A DNA stretch of 64,000 nt from Pseudomonas sp. Leaf58 (GTDB lineage Bacteria > Pseudomonadota > Gammaproteobacteria > Pseudomonadales > Pseudomonadaceae): the NCBI RefSeq assembly GCF_003627215.1, contig NZ_CP032677.1, forward strand, positions 2,423,501-2,487,500, written 5' to 3'. Below, in pieces: positions 16,653 through 25,692 of this stretch. How positions within the stretch are numbered: position 1 is the stretch's first letter; each line of letters starts with the position of its first letter. Under the pieces are notes generated by a model that was given only the letters and a program-made list of their open reading frames with translations, did not search any database and was not told where the DNA came from. A program made the translations under genes and the position numbers.

Positions 16653-17981
16653 ATGCAGCAGCCTGCCACCCAACGCCGTTTGCTCATCGTCGACCCCTGC
16701 GACGATTGCCACCGTTTGTTGCCAGGCCTGTGCAGCGCAGGCTGGGATGTGCACAGCTGCATGCTCGGTGCCGCGTTGGACCATCCTTGCGATGTGGGCC
16801 TGTTGCGTTTGCAGGCTTCGCACCTGCGGCACCCCGACGCGGTCAAGGACATGATCAAGCGCAGCAACACCGAATGGATTGCCGTGCTCAGCGCCGAACA
16901 GCTGCGCATGCCGGCGGTCGGCGACTTTGTCTGTGAATGGTTCTTCGACTTCCACACCCTGCCGTTCGACGTGTCCCGGGTGCAGGTCACCCTGGGCCGG
17001 GCCTTCGGCATGGCGCGGCTGCGCGGCGGCAGGGGCGCGCCAAGGGTGGACGACGCCACCCATGAGTTACTCGGTGAAAGCCGCCCGATTCGTGAGCTGC
17101 GCAAGCTGCTGGGTAAATTGGCACCCACCGAATCGCCCGTGTTGATCCGCGGGGAGAGCGGCACCGGCAAGGAGTTGGTGGCGCGCACCTTGCACCGTCA
17201 GTCACAGCGCAGCGACCAGCCGTTTATCGCCATTAACTGCGGGGCGATCCCCGAGCACCTGATCCAGTCCGAGCTGTTTGGCCATGAGAAGGGCGCCTTC
17301 ACCGGCGCGCACCAGCGCAAGGCTGGGCGCATCGAAGCGGCCCATGGTGGCACCCTGTTCCTCGATGAAATCGGTGACCTGCCCTTGGAGCTGCAGGCCA
17401 ACCTGCTGCGCTTTCTGCAGGAAAAGCATATCGAGCGGGTGGGCGGTAGCCAGCCGATCCCGGTGGATGTCAGGGTGCTGGCGGCGACCCACGTGGACCT
17501 GGAGCGGGCCATCGAGCAAGGGCGCTTTCGCGAAGACTTGTATTACCGCCTGAACGTGTTGCAGGTGGTGACCGCGCCGCTGCGCGACCGGCATGGCGAC
17601 CTGTCCATGCTGGCCAGCCACTTTGCCCATTTCTACAGCCTGGAAACCGGGCGCCGGCCGCGTTCGTTCAGCGACCATGCCCTGGCGGCCATGGGGCGGC
17701 ATGACTGGCCAGGCAATGTACGCGAGCTGGCCAACCGGGTGCGCCGCGGGCTGGTGCTGGCCGAAGGGCGGCAGATCGAGGCGCAGGACCTGGGGTTGCA
17801 GGCCCTCGACCAGCAGCAACAGCCGCTGGGCACGCTGGAAGAGTACAAGCACCGCGCGGAGCGCCAGGCACTGTGCGATGTGCTCAACCGGCACAGCGAC
17901 AACCTGAGCGTGGCGGCCAAGGTGCTAGGCATTTCGCGACCGACGTTTTACCGGTTGCTGCACAAGCACCAAATACGCTGA
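16653..17981 (+). CDS. Sigma-54-dependent activator, VpsR-like
   Basis: 442 residues. The N-terminal ~135 residues resemble the degenerate receiver domain of VpsR ('CEWFFDFHTLPFDVSRVQVTLGRAFGMARL'). The central AAA+ domain has Walker A G-E-S-G-T-G-K-E and an intact sigma-54-contacting G-A-F-T-G-A loop. A Fis-type helix-turn-helix ends the protein (LSVAAKVLGISRPTFYRLL). VpsR is a c-di-GMP-responsive regulator of biofilm genes in Vibrio (family knowledge); whether this one binds c-di-GMP is unknown. AAGGA lies 6 nt before the ATG. Target genes cannot be told from position; both neighbours look unrelated. Confidence 0.9.
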   Translation: MQQPATQRRLLIVDPCDDCHRLLPGLCSAGWDVHSCMLGAALDHPCDVGLLRLQASHLRHPDAVKDMIKRSNTEWIAVLSAEQLRMPAVGDFVCEWFFDFHTLPFDVSRVQVTLGRAFGMARLRGGRGAPRVDDATHELLGESRPIRELRKLLGKLAPTESPVLIRGESGTGKELVARTLHRQSQRSDQPFIAINCGAIPEHLIQSELFGHEKGAFTGAHQRKAGRIEAAHGGTLFLDEIGDLPLELQANLLRFLQEKHIERVGGSQPIPVDVRVLAATHVDLERAIEQGRFREDLYYRLNVLQVVTAPLRDRHGDLSMLASHFAHFYSLETGRRPRSFSDHALAAMGRHDWPGNVRELANRVRRGLVLAEGRQIEAQDLGLQALDQQQQPLGTLEEYKHRAERQALCDVLNRHSDNLSVAAKVLGISRPTFYRLLHKHQIR

Positions 17982-17998
17982 ACGGCTGAGCTACCCGG

Positions 17999-19999
17999 TC
18001 AATGCGGCCCGCGCGGAATGGTTTCCAACAGGTCTTCCGGGCTGATATGCCCGACCACCTGGGCCACTGCGCTGCCTGGGGTCGGCAGGTCGATGATGTG
18101 GTTCTTCATCTTGCCGATCACATGCATTTCGCACGGCTTGCAGTCGAACTTCAGGGTCAACACTTCATCACCCTGAATCAGCTGCATCGGTGCCACCTTG
18201 GTGCGCACGCCCGTCACGCCCTTGGCCTGCTTGGGGCACAGGTTGAAGGAGAAGCGCAAGCAGTGCTTGGTGATCATCACCGGCACCTCGCCATGCTCTT
18301 CATGGGCCTCGTAGGCGGCATCGATCAGCTGCACGCCATGGCGGTGGTAGAAGTCGCGGGCCTTTTGGTTGTAGACGTTGGCCAGGAACGACAGGTGCGA
18401 TTCGGGGTACACCGGCGGCGGCGTGGTCTCAGCCTTGCGCGCGCCACGCGGGTGCGCCTGCACGCGTGCTGCGGTTAGCGCCTCGATGGCTTCGCGGCGC
18501 AAGGCCTTGAGCTGCGAGTTGGGGATGAAGTAGGCCTGCGGCGCATCCAGCTGGATGCTGTCGGCGTGGTACATCGTGGTACCCAGCTGGCCGAGCAGGT
18601 CGTGCAACTGGTCCAGTGCCTGCTGCGGTTTGTTGGCCGCGCCGAACGGGCCGTCCAGCGCCACTTGCACGCTGATACCTTCTTCGCTGCTCAGGGTCAG
18701 CAGCAAGCGCTGCTCGCGCAGTACCGCGTGCCATTCCACGCCCACCCGGCGCTCGGAAGAGGTGCGTTGCAGGGCCTGCTGCCAGTTGTGGTCGAGGTTG
18801 CGTGACAGCGGGTGGTTGGGCCGTAGCTTGTACAGGCCTTCGGGCATTTCGTTGGGTTCGACGCGGTAGCGGTAGCGCTTGTGGCCGTCTTCCTCGAACT
18901 CGCCACGCGGCTCGGCGATGTTGGCCCGGAAGCCCACCACTTCGCGCTTGACCAGCACGTTCAGGCCGTCGCCGTTGGTCAACGGCACATCGGTAACCAC
19001 CTGCATGTCACGTTTGCCGACCTTTTCCACCACGCCCACCGGCAGGCCGGTGAAGGTTGGCGAGTCGAAGGCACCGATATCGACTTTGCGGTCGGTGACG
19101 AAGTAGTCGGTGCTGCCACGGTGGAAGGTTTTATCCGGGTCGGGCAGGAAGAAGTGCTCGGTACGGCCGCTGGACGCACGGGCATACGCCGGGCGGCCTT
19201 CGAGGATTGCGTCGAGCTCTTTGCGGTAGTGGGCGGTGATGTTCTTCACATACCCCATGTCCTTGTAGCGGCCCTCGATCTTGAACGAGCGCACGCCGGC
19301 ATCGACCAGATCGGCCAGGTTGGCGGTCTGGTTGTTGTCCTTCATCGACAGCAAGTGCTTCTCGAACGCCACCACGCGGCCCTGGTCATCCTTCAGGGTG
19401 TAGGGCAGGCGGCAGGCTTGCGAGCAGTCGCCACGGTTGGCGCTGCGGCCGGTCTGCGCATGGGAGATGTTGCACTGGCCGGAGAACGCCACGCACAGCG
19501 CCCCGTGGATGAAGAACTCGATGGCCGCGTCGGTTTCGGCGGCAATGGCGCGGATTTGCTGCAGGTTCAGCTCACGGGCCAGTACCAGCTGCGAGAAACC
19601 GGCCTGGTCGAGGAACTTGGCCCGTTCCAGGGTGCGGATGTCTGTTTGAGTGCTGGCGTGCAGCTCGATTGGCGGGATGTCCAGCTCCATCACCCCCAGG
19701 TCCTGCACGATCAGCGCGTCGACACCCGCGTCGTACAACTGGTGGATCAGCTTGCGCGCGGGTTCCAGCTCGTTGTCGTGGAGGATGGTGTTGATGGTGG
19801 TGAACACGCGTGCGTGGTAGCGACGGGCGAACTCGACCAGTTCAGCGATATCGCTGACCTCGTTGCAGGCGTTATGGCGCGCACCGAAGCTGGGGCCGCC
19901 GATGTAGATGGCGTCAGCGCCGTGCAGGATCGCCTCACGGGCGATGGCCACGTCACGGGCAGGGCTGAGCAGTTCCAGGTGATTCTTTGGAAGGGACAT
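17999..19999 (-). CDS. rlhA: Peptidase U32-family protein, RlhA-type (23S rRNA hydroxylation)
   Basis: 666 residues. The N-terminal half is a U32 family domain (…LELLSPARDVAIAREAILHGADAIYIGGPSFGAR…), with the conserved Cys cluster region 'GQCNISHAQTGRSANRGDCSQACR', followed by a collagenase-like/DUF3656 C-terminal part ending near 'CKPCEMHVIGK'. The length and two-part build match RlhA (YdcP, ~650 residues), which makes 5-hydroxycytidine in 23S rRNA, rather than the shorter tRNA hydroxylase TrhP (YegQ, ~450). I use the ATG at 19999; a GTG at 20023 is an alternative. It converges with the sigma-54 activator, the stops being 18 bp apart. Confidence 0.85.
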   Translation of the reverse strand: MSLPKNHLELLSPARDVAIAREAILHGADAIYIGGPSFGARHNACNEVSDIAELVEFARRYHARVFTTINTILHDNELEPARKLIHQLYDAGVDALIVQDLGVMELDIPPIELHASTQTDIRTLERAKFLDQAGFSQLVLARELNLQQIRAIAAETDAAIEFFIHGALCVAFSGQCNISHAQTGRSANRGDCSQACRLPYTLKDDQGRVVAFEKHLLSMKDNNQTANLADLVDAGVRSFKIEGRYKDMGYVKNITAHYRKELDAILEGRPAYARASSGRTEHFFLPDPDKTFHRGSTDYFVTDRKVDIGAFDSPTFTGLPVGVVEKVGKRDMQVVTDVPLTNGDGLNVLVKREVVGFRANIAEPRGEFEEDGHKRYRYRVEPNEMPEGLYKLRPNHPLSRNLDHNWQQALQRTSSERRVGVEWHAVLREQRLLLTLSSEEGISVQVALDGPFGAANKPQQALDQLHDLLGQLGTTMYHADSIQLDAPQAYFIPNSQLKALRREAIEALTAARVQAHPRGARKAETTPPPVYPESHLSFLANVYNQKARDFYHRHGVQLIDAAYEAHEEHGEVPVMITKHCLRFSFNLCPKQAKGVTGVRTKVAPMQLIQGDEVLTLKFDCKPCEMHVIGKMKNHIIDLPTPGSAVAQVVGHISPEDLLETIPRGPH

Positions 20000-20110
20000 G
20001 TCGTTATATTTTCGGGCTGTCACGGTTTAGGCGGGCATTGTAGCGGCGAAACGGGCTGGCGGCATCATTGGGCTGCCCAGAGGTGGCTAGCTTGTAGATT
20101 ACGCGCAAAT

Positions 20111-20196
20111 TGTAGGAGCGGGCTTGCACGCGAAGCAGGCACCGCGGGGGTTGGCACGGGCTTCGCCCGTGTTCGCGGGCAAGCCCGCTCCTACAA
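20111..20196. repeat. Inverted pair of REP sequences
   Basis: TGTAGGAGCGGGCTTGCACG…CGAAGCAGGCACCGCG faces GGCACGGGCTTCGCCCGTGTTCGCGGGCAAGCCCGCTCCTACA; together they can fold into a long hairpin. It lies upstream of rlhA and downstream of the Rid gene. Confidence 0.85.
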
Positions 20197-20211
20197 GGGT
20201 TGCGCATGCCT

Positions 20212-20592
20212 TTAACGCTTGGCGGCCATTGCGGTCACTTCCACGCGCATGCCTTCGAACGCCAACTCGGCCACGCCTACGGCGGCGCGTACCGGCCAGG
20301 GCTTGCTGAAGAAACGCTGGTACACCTCGTTGAACGCCGCACGGTCGGCCATGTCGGTCAGGTAGATGGTCAGGTGCAGCACGCGGTCCATGCCGCTGCC
20401 GGCCTTCTCCAGTGCCACCTTCAGCGCCTGCAGGGTGCATTCGCTCTGCTCGACGATGCCGCCCAGCGCCAGGCTGCCATCGGCGTGGGTCGGGATCTGG
20501 GTGGTGACCAGTACGCCGTTGAATTCGGCGACGTCGGACGAAATCGACTCGGCATCCGGGTCCGGGGTGTAGATGATGTCTGCATTTGCCAT
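20212..20592 (-). CDS. RidA/YjgF-family protein
   Basis: 126 residues, a typical single-domain Rid protein. Conserved pieces are 'QIPTHADGSLALGGIVEQSECTLQALKVALEKAGSGMDRVLHLTIYLTD' and 'PVRAAVGVAELAFEGMRVEVTAMA'. Rid proteins deaminate reactive enamines/imines made by PLP enzymes, but members lacking the substrate-binding arginine are non-catalytic. Here an Arg is present in P-V-R-A-A-V, consistent with activity. The start at 20592 has AAGG upstream; a longer frame overlaps the trmK leader. It is divergent from trmK and isolated by REPs downstream. Confidence 0.88.
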   Translation of the reverse strand: MANADIIYTPDPDAESISSDVAEFNGVLVTTQIPTHADGSLALGGIVEQSECTLQALKVALEKAGSGMDRVLHLTIYLTDMADRAAFNEVYQRFFSKPWPVRAAVGVAELAFEGMRVEVTAMAAKR

Positions 20593-20729
20593 GGTGTGTT
20601 TTGCCTTGCAACGGAAGGAAAGCGGCAAGCCTACGCGAGCGCACCGGCCCGGTCGAGGGCGCCCCAGTGTTTGAAATGCGCTGCGTTCGCCGTCAGAATC
20701 GCGCCCCATTGCAAAGCCAGGGGTTTACC

Positions 20730-21422
20730 TTGAACGAACAGACATTGTCCAGGCGCCTGGAGCGCGTGGCAGCCCATGTGCCGCAGGGCGCGCGCTTGGC
20801 CGACATTGGCTCGGACCATGGCTACCTGCCGGTGGCCTTGCTGCTGCGCGGCGTGCTGGAGGCGGCAGTAGCGGGGGAGGTGGCGCAAACGCCGTTCGCC
20901 TCGGCCCAGCGCAACGTGCGCAGAAACGGCCTGGAGGGCCGCGTCACTGTGCGCCTGGCCGATGGCCTTGCCGCAGTCGAGCCGGGCGACCGTATCTCGG
21001 TGGTGAGCATTTGCGGCATGGGGGGCGACACCATGTGCGACATCCTCGAGGCCGGCAAGCAGCGCCTGGCGGGCGTGTCGCGCCTGGTGTTGCAGCCCAA
21101 TGGCGCTGAACGCGAATTGCGCCAGTGGTTGGTGGGCAATGGGTGGCGGATCGTCAGCGAAGAACTGCTGCGCGAAAACCGCTTCGACTACGAAATCATC
21201 GTCGCAGAGCCCGGCGCGGCGGTCTACAGCGCTGAACAGCTGTACTTCGGCCCGGTGCTGTTGCAGGAGAAAAGCGAGGCGTTTCTGGTCAAGTGGCGGC
21301 GCATGCTACGGCAGAAGCAGCAGACCTTGGCCAACTTCGAGCGAGCCCGCGATGCGGTGCCTCAAGCGAAAATCGACGACTTCAACCAACAAGTGGCCTG
21401 GATCACCCACGTGCTGGCCTGA
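20730..21422 (+). CDS. trmK: tRNA (adenine22-N1)-methyltransferase, TrmK family
   Basis: 230 residues. Motif I of SAM-dependent methyltransferases is visible as 'LADIGSDHGYLPVALL', followed by 'AGEVAQTPFASAQRNV' and the TrmK-type 'VSICGMGGDTMCDIL…LVLQPNGAERELRQWL'. The enzyme methylates N1 of A22 in some tRNAs (known for Bacillus TrmK). I chose a TTG start at 20730 because AGGGG lies 6 nt before it and there is no nearby ATG giving a complete Rossmann N-terminus. The stop is 1 nt from that of the convergent DUF2790 gene. Confidence 0.85.
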   Translation: MNEQTLSRRLERVAAHVPQGARLADIGSDHGYLPVALLLRGVLEAAVAGEVAQTPFASAQRNVRRNGLEGRVTVRLADGLAAVEPGDRISVVSICGMGGDTMCDILEAGKQRLAGVSRLVLQPNGAERELRQWLVGNGWRIVSEELLRENRFDYEIIVAEPGAAVYSAEQLYFGPVLLQEKSEAFLVKWRRMLRQKQQTLANFERARDAVPQAKIDDFNQQVAWITHVLA

Positions 21423-21423
21423 C

Positions 21424-21684
21424 TTAGTGCTGCGAGCAGTTACCCATTTCGCGGTAGTCGATTTCGCGCTGTTGGCCCTGGTGGTCGACATACACCATGT
21501 GTGCGGTACCCACCTGGCAGTCGGTGGCGTTGCTGGCTGGGGTGATGGAGATGACTTTGGCCACGTCCAGCGGCATGCCGTATTCATAGTTGCTGCTGAC
21601 TGGCTGGTTTTTGCCCGCATCGGCAAACGCGCCGAACGAGGTGAGGGCAGCGGCAACAGCAAGAACAACGATCGAACGTTTCAT
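21424..21684 (-). CDS. DUF2790 small secreted protein
   Basis: 86 residues. A clear Sec signal peptide (MKRSIVVLAVAAALTSFGAFA) is followed by a short domain with 'YEYGMPLDVAKVISITPA' and 'CQVGTAHMVYVDHQGQ', typical of DUF2790 proteins common in Pseudomonas. Two cysteines in the mature part (DCQV and NCSQ) could form a disulfide. The function is unknown; several members respond to copper in Pseudomonas, but that is recollection and not visible here. AAAGGA precedes the ATG at 21684. It is divergent from a LysR gene with a palindrome between. Confidence 0.85.
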   Translation of the reverse strand: MKRSIVVLAVAAALTSFGAFADAGKNQPVSSNYEYGMPLDVAKVISITPASNATDCQVGTAHMVYVDHQGQQREIDYREMGNCSQH

Positions 21685-21705
21685 GGCGGGGTCCTTTTTC
21701 AATGA

Positions 21706-21732
21706 ATGGCCAATGATCTATTCATTGGTCAT
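21706..21732. promoter_or_regulatory. Palindrome upstream of DUF2790 gene
   Basis: ATGGCCAATGA (21706-21716) and its near-complement TCATTGGTCAT (21722-21732), with one mismatch and a 5-bp spacer. It lies only ~22 bp upstream of the DUF2790 start and ~75 bp from lysR, so it is a candidate operator for repression of the small gene. Confidence 0.5.
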
Positions 21733-21807
21733 CCACAATAAATGGGCTAAGCCGTGATAGATTCCTGCCTATAACGCAAGAATAACGCCGATCAAGGAGC
21801 ACCCTTC

Positions 21808-22740
21808 ATGGACATGCTGCATGCCATGCGTACCTTCGCCCGTGTGGTGGAATGCGGCAGTTTCGCTGCGGCTGCCAATGCCCTGGACATTTCCGCGGCG
21901 CAGGTGTCACGCATCGTCGCCGAGCTGGAAAACCAGCTGCAGACCCGCTTGCTGCACCGCACCACCCGGCGTTTGCGCATGAGCGAGGCGGGCGAGCGGT
22001 TTCTTGAGCGCTCGCGGCAGATCATGTTGCTGACCGAAGAAGCGGTGGGCGAAGCGCGTGGCGCACACCTCACGCCTCGTGGCCGCTTGCGTTTGCATTG
22101 CCCGCACGGGATGGGGCTGTTGCTGATGCCGCTGGTGGCCGGCTACAACGCGTTGTGCCCGGAGGTAGTGATCGAGTTGACCCTGTCTCAGCGCAATCCC
22201 GACCCGCTGGCCGAGGGGCATGACGTGGTGATTACCGTTGATGGCGCGTTGCCGGATTCGCAACTGATCGCCGTGCCGCTGGGCAACATTTTCAGCATCC
22301 CCTGCGCGGCCCCCGGGTACCTGGATGCCCATGGTGTACCGGAGCGCCCAGAAGACTTGCACCACCATCGCTGCCTGCGCATGGCTTACCCGATGTACGA
22401 AGGCGACTGGGTGTTCCCGCAAGGGGTTGACCAGTGTGTGATCGCGCCGAACGACAGTTTCTCCACCAACGTCGCCGACGCCATGCTGGTGGCCAGCGAG
22501 CTGGGCATGGGCATTGGCCTGTTGCCGTTCTATACCGCCAGCCAAGCGATCGAGCAGGGGCGCTTGTGCCGGCTGTTGGCGCCGTACCGCCTGCGCGAAA
22601 GTGCGCTGTACGCCATCTATCCGTCACGGCATTACCTGGACGCCAAGGTGCGCACCTGGATTGATTACCTCAAGGAGCAGCTGCCGGCGTTGTTCGAAGG
22701 GCATGCCAAAGTGGTGGATGATTCGCGTTATTGGCGCTGA
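21808..22740 (+). CDS. LysR-family transcriptional regulator
   Basis: 310 residues. The N-terminal helix-turn-helix (MRTFARVVECGSFAAAANALDISAAQVSRIVAELE) and 'LLHRTTRRLRMSEAGERFLERSRQI' belong to the CrgA/DntR-type LysR subgroup that usually acts near divergently transcribed oxidoreductase or unknown genes. AAGGAG lies 8 nt before the ATG. It is divergent from the DUF2790 gene and may control it through the palindrome at 21706-21732; this is inference from position only. A REP pair follows the stop. Confidence 0.9.
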   Translation: MDMLHAMRTFARVVECGSFAAAANALDISAAQVSRIVAELENQLQTRLLHRTTRRLRMSEAGERFLERSRQIMLLTEEAVGEARGAHLTPRGRLRLHCPHGMGLLLMPLVAGYNALCPEVVIELTLSQRNPDPLAEGHDVVITVDGALPDSQLIAVPLGNIFSIPCAAPGYLDAHGVPERPEDLHHHRCLRMAYPMYEGDWVFPQGVDQCVIAPNDSFSTNVADAMLVASELGMGIGLLPFYTASQAIEQGRLCRLLAPYRLRESALYAIYPSRHYLDAKVRTWIDYLKEQLPALFEGHAKVVDDSRYWR

Positions 22741-22758
22741 CAGGTAATTTTGCTTTCT

Positions 22759-22842
22759 GTAGGCGCGGGCTTGCCCGCGAACACCGGCAAAGCCGGTGCC
22801 ATCCACCGCGTCGCCTGCTTCGCGGGCATGCCCGCTCCCACA
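22759..22842. repeat. Inverted pair of REP sequences
   Basis: CTGTAGGCGCGGGCTTGCCC…GCGAACACCGGC faces CTGCTTCGCGGGCATGCCCG followed by CTCCCAC. It lies between converging genes. Confidence 0.85.
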
Positions 22843-22863
22843 AAAAAACGTGTTGCCTTGCCG

Positions 22864-24015
22864 TTACAGCGGGTAGTGCTTCAGTTCCCGCGCAATCAAC
22901 ATCCGCTGGATCTCGCTCGACCCCTCATAGATCTGCGTGATCCGTGCATCGCGGTAATAGCGCTCGACCGGGTAGTCCTCCAGGTAGCCATACCCGCCAT
23001 GCACCTGGATCGCCATCGAGCACACCCGCTCGGCCATTTCCGAGGCGAACAGCTTGGCTTGCGAAGCCTCCGACAGGCACGGTTTACCGGCGCTGCGCAA
23101 GCGGGCGGCATGCAGGATCAGCAGCCGCGCGGCGTTCACTTGCACCTGCATGTCGGCCAGCAGGTTGGCAATGCTCTGATGCTCGTTGATCGGCTTGCCG
23201 AACTGCACCCGATCACGTGAGTAAACCAGCGCCGCCTCGAACGCGGCGCGGGCAATGCCCAAGGCCTGGGCGGCAATGCCGATACGGCCGCCTTCGAGGT
23301 TGGACAGGGCAATGGCCAGGCCTTTGCCACGCTCACCGAGGATGTTGGCGGCGGGGATGCGGCAGTTGTCGAAGGTGACTGCGCAGGTGTCGGAGGCACG
23401 AATACCCATTTTGTGCTCACTGCGGTCAACTTTGAAGCCTGGGTTGTCAGTGGGCACCAGGAACGCCGACAGGCCTTTTTTGCCCAGCTCCGGGTCGGTC
23501 ACCGCGAAGACGATCGCCAACCCGGCGCGGCGGGCGTTGCTGACGAACTGCTTGGCGCCGTTGATCACCCACTGGCCATCGACCAGCTCGGCGCGGGTGC
23601 GCAGGTTGTGCGCCTCGGAACCGGCCTGTGGTTCGGTCAGGCAGAAGCAGCCAATCACCTCGCCGCTGGCCAGGCGCGGCAACCACTGCTGTTGCTGTTC
23701 GGCAGTGCCGTAGGCCAGCAGCGGGCCGCAGCCCACCGAGTTGTGAATGCTCATCATCGCCCCGGTGGCGCCGCAGCCGGCGGCGATCTCTTCCACAGCC
23801 AGGGCGTAGGCGACGTAGTCGGTGTAGCTGCCGCCAAAATCTTCCGGCACCACCATGCCCAGCAGGCCCAGTTCGCCCATCTTGCGCACGACGCCATCGT
23901 CGATCCAGCCGGCCTTTTCCCAGGCTTGGGCATGCGGGGCGATCTCGCCACGGGCAAAGTCCCGGGCCATGTCGCGGATCATGATTTGTTCTTCGCTCAG
24001 TTCCAGGTCTTGCAT
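22864..24015 (-). CDS. Acyl-CoA dehydrogenase (isobutyryl/short-chain type)
   Basis: 383 residues, the typical length of the FAD-dependent acyl-CoA dehydrogenases. Visible landmarks are '[18 protein letters not shown]' (FAD/substrate signature), '[15 protein letters not shown]', and the C-terminal '[17 protein letters not shown]' carrying the catalytic glutamate position of short-chain and isobutyryl-CoA enzymes. It lies 16 nt after a 3-hydroxyisobutyryl-CoA hydrolase-like gene, so the pair probably works in valine degradation, oxidising isobutyryl-CoA to methacrylyl-CoA. That substrate is inferred from context; butyryl-CoA is possible. The GGGAG ribosome site supports the start. Confidence 0.88.
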   Translation of the reverse strand: MQDLELSEEQIMIRDMARDFARGEIAPHAQAWEKAGWIDDGVVRKMGELGLLGMVVPEDFGGSYTDYVAYALAVEEIAAGCGATGAMMSIHNSVGCGPLLAYGTAEQQQQWLPRLASGEVIGCFCLTEPQAGSEAHNLRTRAELVDGQWVINGAKQFVSNARRAGLAIVFAVTDPELGKKGLSAFLVPTDNPGFKVDRSEHKMGIRASDTCAVTFDNCRIPAANILGERGKGLAIALSNLEGGRIGIAAQALGIARAAFEAALVYSRDRVQFGKPINEHQSIANLLADMQVQVNAARLLILHAARLRSAGKPCLSEASQAKLFASEMAERVCSMAIQVHGGYGYLEDYPVERYYRDARITQIYEGSSEIQRMLIARELKHYPL

Positions 24016-24031
24016 GGGTGTGCTCCCGGCC

Positions 24032-25102
24032 TCACAGGCCTTCGAAGAATTGGTCGACCCGCTGGCGTTGCAGTGCGGCCAGGGTCGGCGGGTTCCAGCG
24101 TGGCTGCTTGTCCTTGTCGATGATCAGCGCACGCACGCCTTCGATGATGTCGCCGTGCTGGAACCACTGGCGGTCCAAGTGCAGCTCCATGGCAAAGCAG
24201 TCCTCAAGGCCCAGTTGGCGACCACGGCGCAGCATCTCCAGCGTAACCGCCATGGCCAGCGGCGAGCGGCTTTCCAGCTGGTCGGCGGTGGCCACGGCCC
24301 AGGCGTGGCTGTCGCCAATGCTGACAGCACGCAATTGCTCGACGATGGCCGACACATCGGGCAGGGCGAAGAAGTGGTCGATGACTGGGCGCAGTTTTTC
24401 CAGGGGTGCATCGTCGAGCGCCTGGGTGCCGAGTTTGGCCAGCAGGTTTTGCAGGTCTTTAAGTGGCTGGTCGCCAAAATGCAGCTGGTCCAGGCCTTGG
24501 TCGAGGGCCGCCAGCTGGTCACTGACCAGGTACCAGTCGGCCAGGCCGCAGTACAGCGCATCGGCCGCCTGAATTTGGCTACCGCTGACGCCCAGGTAAA
24601 TGCCCAGTTCGCCGGGGATGCGCGAAAGAAAGTAGCTGCCGCCTACATCCGGGAAGTAGCCGATGCCCACTTCGGGCATGCCCAAGCGGCTGCGCTCGGT
24701 GACCACGCGCAGGTCGCAGCCTTGCGCCAGGCCCATGCCACCACCGAGCGTGAAACCGTCCATTAGCACCAGTACCGGCTTGCGGTAGTGATGAATGAGC
24801 AGGTCGAGGGCATATTCCTCGACGAAAAACGCTTCATGCAGCGTATCACCGGCTTTGAAGCTGTCGTGCAGCGAGCGGATATCGCCACCGGCACAGAACC
24901 CCTTGGGGCCCTCGCCTCGTAACACCACGGCGCGCACCTGCGGGTCTTCGGCCCACAAATCGAGGTGCTGGCGCAGGTTGCGCACCATGTCCAGGGTCAG
25001 TGCATTGAGGCCGGCGGGGCGGTTCAGGGTCAGGTGGCCGACCTGGTTACGGACCTCGGCCAACACAGGGTCGGTTGTCGCGGTGTGAGCGTGCGCAGTC
25101 AT
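24032..25102 (-). CDS. 3-hydroxyisobutyryl-CoA hydrolase-like crotonase
   Basis: 356 residues, longer than true enoyl-CoA hydratases and matching the HIBCH subgroup. Conserved segments are '[13 protein letters not shown]' (oxyanion hole), '[23 protein letters not shown]' and '[20 protein letters not shown]', where the Glu and Asp positions characteristic of the hydrolase are present. The enzyme frees 3-hydroxyisobutyrate from its CoA ester in valine catabolism. It is the first gene of a two-gene operon with the acyl-CoA dehydrogenase. The start at 25102 is preceded by GGGAG. Labelled enoyl-CoA hydratase/isomerase in many genomes. Confidence 0.85.
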   Translation of the reverse strand: MTAHAHTATTDPVLAEVRNQVGHLTLNRPAGLNALTLDMVRNLRQHLDLWAEDPQVRAVVLRGEGPKGFCAGGDIRSLHDSFKAGDTLHEAFFVEEYALDLLIHHYRKPVLVLMDGFTLGGGMGLAQGCDLRVVTERSRLGMPEVGIGYFPDVGGSYFLSRIPGELGIYLGVSGSQIQAADALYCGLADWYLVSDQLAALDQGLDQLHFGDQPLKDLQNLLAKLGTQALDDAPLEKLRPVIDHFFALPDVSAIVEQLRAVSIGDSHAWAVATADQLESRSPLAMAVTLEMLRRGRQLGLEDCFAMELHLDRQWFQHGDIIEGVRALIIDKDKQPRWNPPTLAALQRQRVDQFFEGL

Positions 25103-25462
25103 TGCGTTCTCCCTGCTTTGTTATTGATTTTCCACGTGAAGTCTGGAATTCGCTGGAGGATCGCAGGATCCTGTCATGCGAATTTGCCCTGCACAATCGA
25201 CAAATCTGCAGGGGTATTCTGCATTTTTGCCTTGGCCGGCGATGCGGCACTCTAGCAAGGTTCTGGGCAATCGTTAACGTGATCGTAACGGTCTGCGGTT
25301 GAGAATGGTCGCGGCGGCGTGCCGAGAAACAGCGCCGGCTCGACCGGGGCCGCCACCTCGCCGACGGCGTGGTGCTCGATACAAGGTTGGGCTGCCTGAT
25401 GGCCCCGTCCATCCTGTACTTCTACGTACCCGGCTTGGTTGGCTAGGCAGCACACTTTCGGT

Positions 25463-25511
25463 GCCTGTGAGATCGAGCGCCGCCGCTATCGCGGCGCTCG
25501 ATCTCACAGGC
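25463..25511. repeat. Perfect 21-bp hairpin, solo derivative of the repeat-element end
   Basis: GCCTGTGAGATCGAGCGCCG + C (25463-25483) and its exact complement (25491-25511) with a 7-nt loop. The same terminus bounds elements A and B. It lies ~50-90 bp upstream of the mnxG enhancer-like repeat. Confidence 0.75.
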
Positions 25512-25552
25512 GCAAAAAATGCCGCGACAAACACCTGCAACCCCACCCCCCC

Positions 25553-25588
25553 AATTCGGGGAAAACCGCTGGGGGTTCCTCCCCAATT
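25553..25588. promoter_or_regulatory. Imperfect inverted repeat upstream of mnxG promoter
   Basis: AATTCGGGGAAAACC (25553-25567) and GGTTCCTCCCCAATT (25574-25588) are complementary at 11 of 15 positions. It lies ~50-85 bp upstream of the sigma-54 box, where an enhancer-binding activator usually sits. Blocks of G4/C4 with flanking AA/TT also occur upstream of the second sigma-54 promoter (37112-37141). Confidence 0.45.
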
Positions 25589-25636
25589 TGTTTCGCTTGC
25601 CAGCGCAACCCACTGATAAAACGATAAATTCTCACC

Positions 25637-25652
25637 TGGCACGTCCCTTGCT
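25637..25652 (+). promoter_or_regulatory. Sigma-54 promoter of the mnxG operon
   Basis: TGGCACG-TCCC-TTGCT matches the -24/-12 consensus at every informative position, with the required spacing between GG and GC. The ATG of mnxG is ~41 bp downstream. Confidence 0.93.
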
Positions 25653-25692
25653 CCAGCTCCAACGCAGAGTTCCTGTGCCCCGGAGGTGTAGC

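Noticed and set aside
17202..17894. Long antisense frames opposite the sigma-54 activator and other GC-rich genes
   Set aside because: Shadow frames of well-supported genes; no motifs, no ribosome sites.
25273..25289. GTTAACGTGATCGTAAC as an operator for the valine-type operon
   Set aside because: Only the outer bases are symmetrical; no matching copy was seen elsewhere, so it was not annotated.
25303..25446. A ~46-codon open frame ending in …A-P-S-I-L-Y-F-Y-V-P-G-L-V-G
   Set aside because: Looks slightly protein-like but has no start codon with a ribosome site near its beginning. It could be a gene remnant or chance; not supported.
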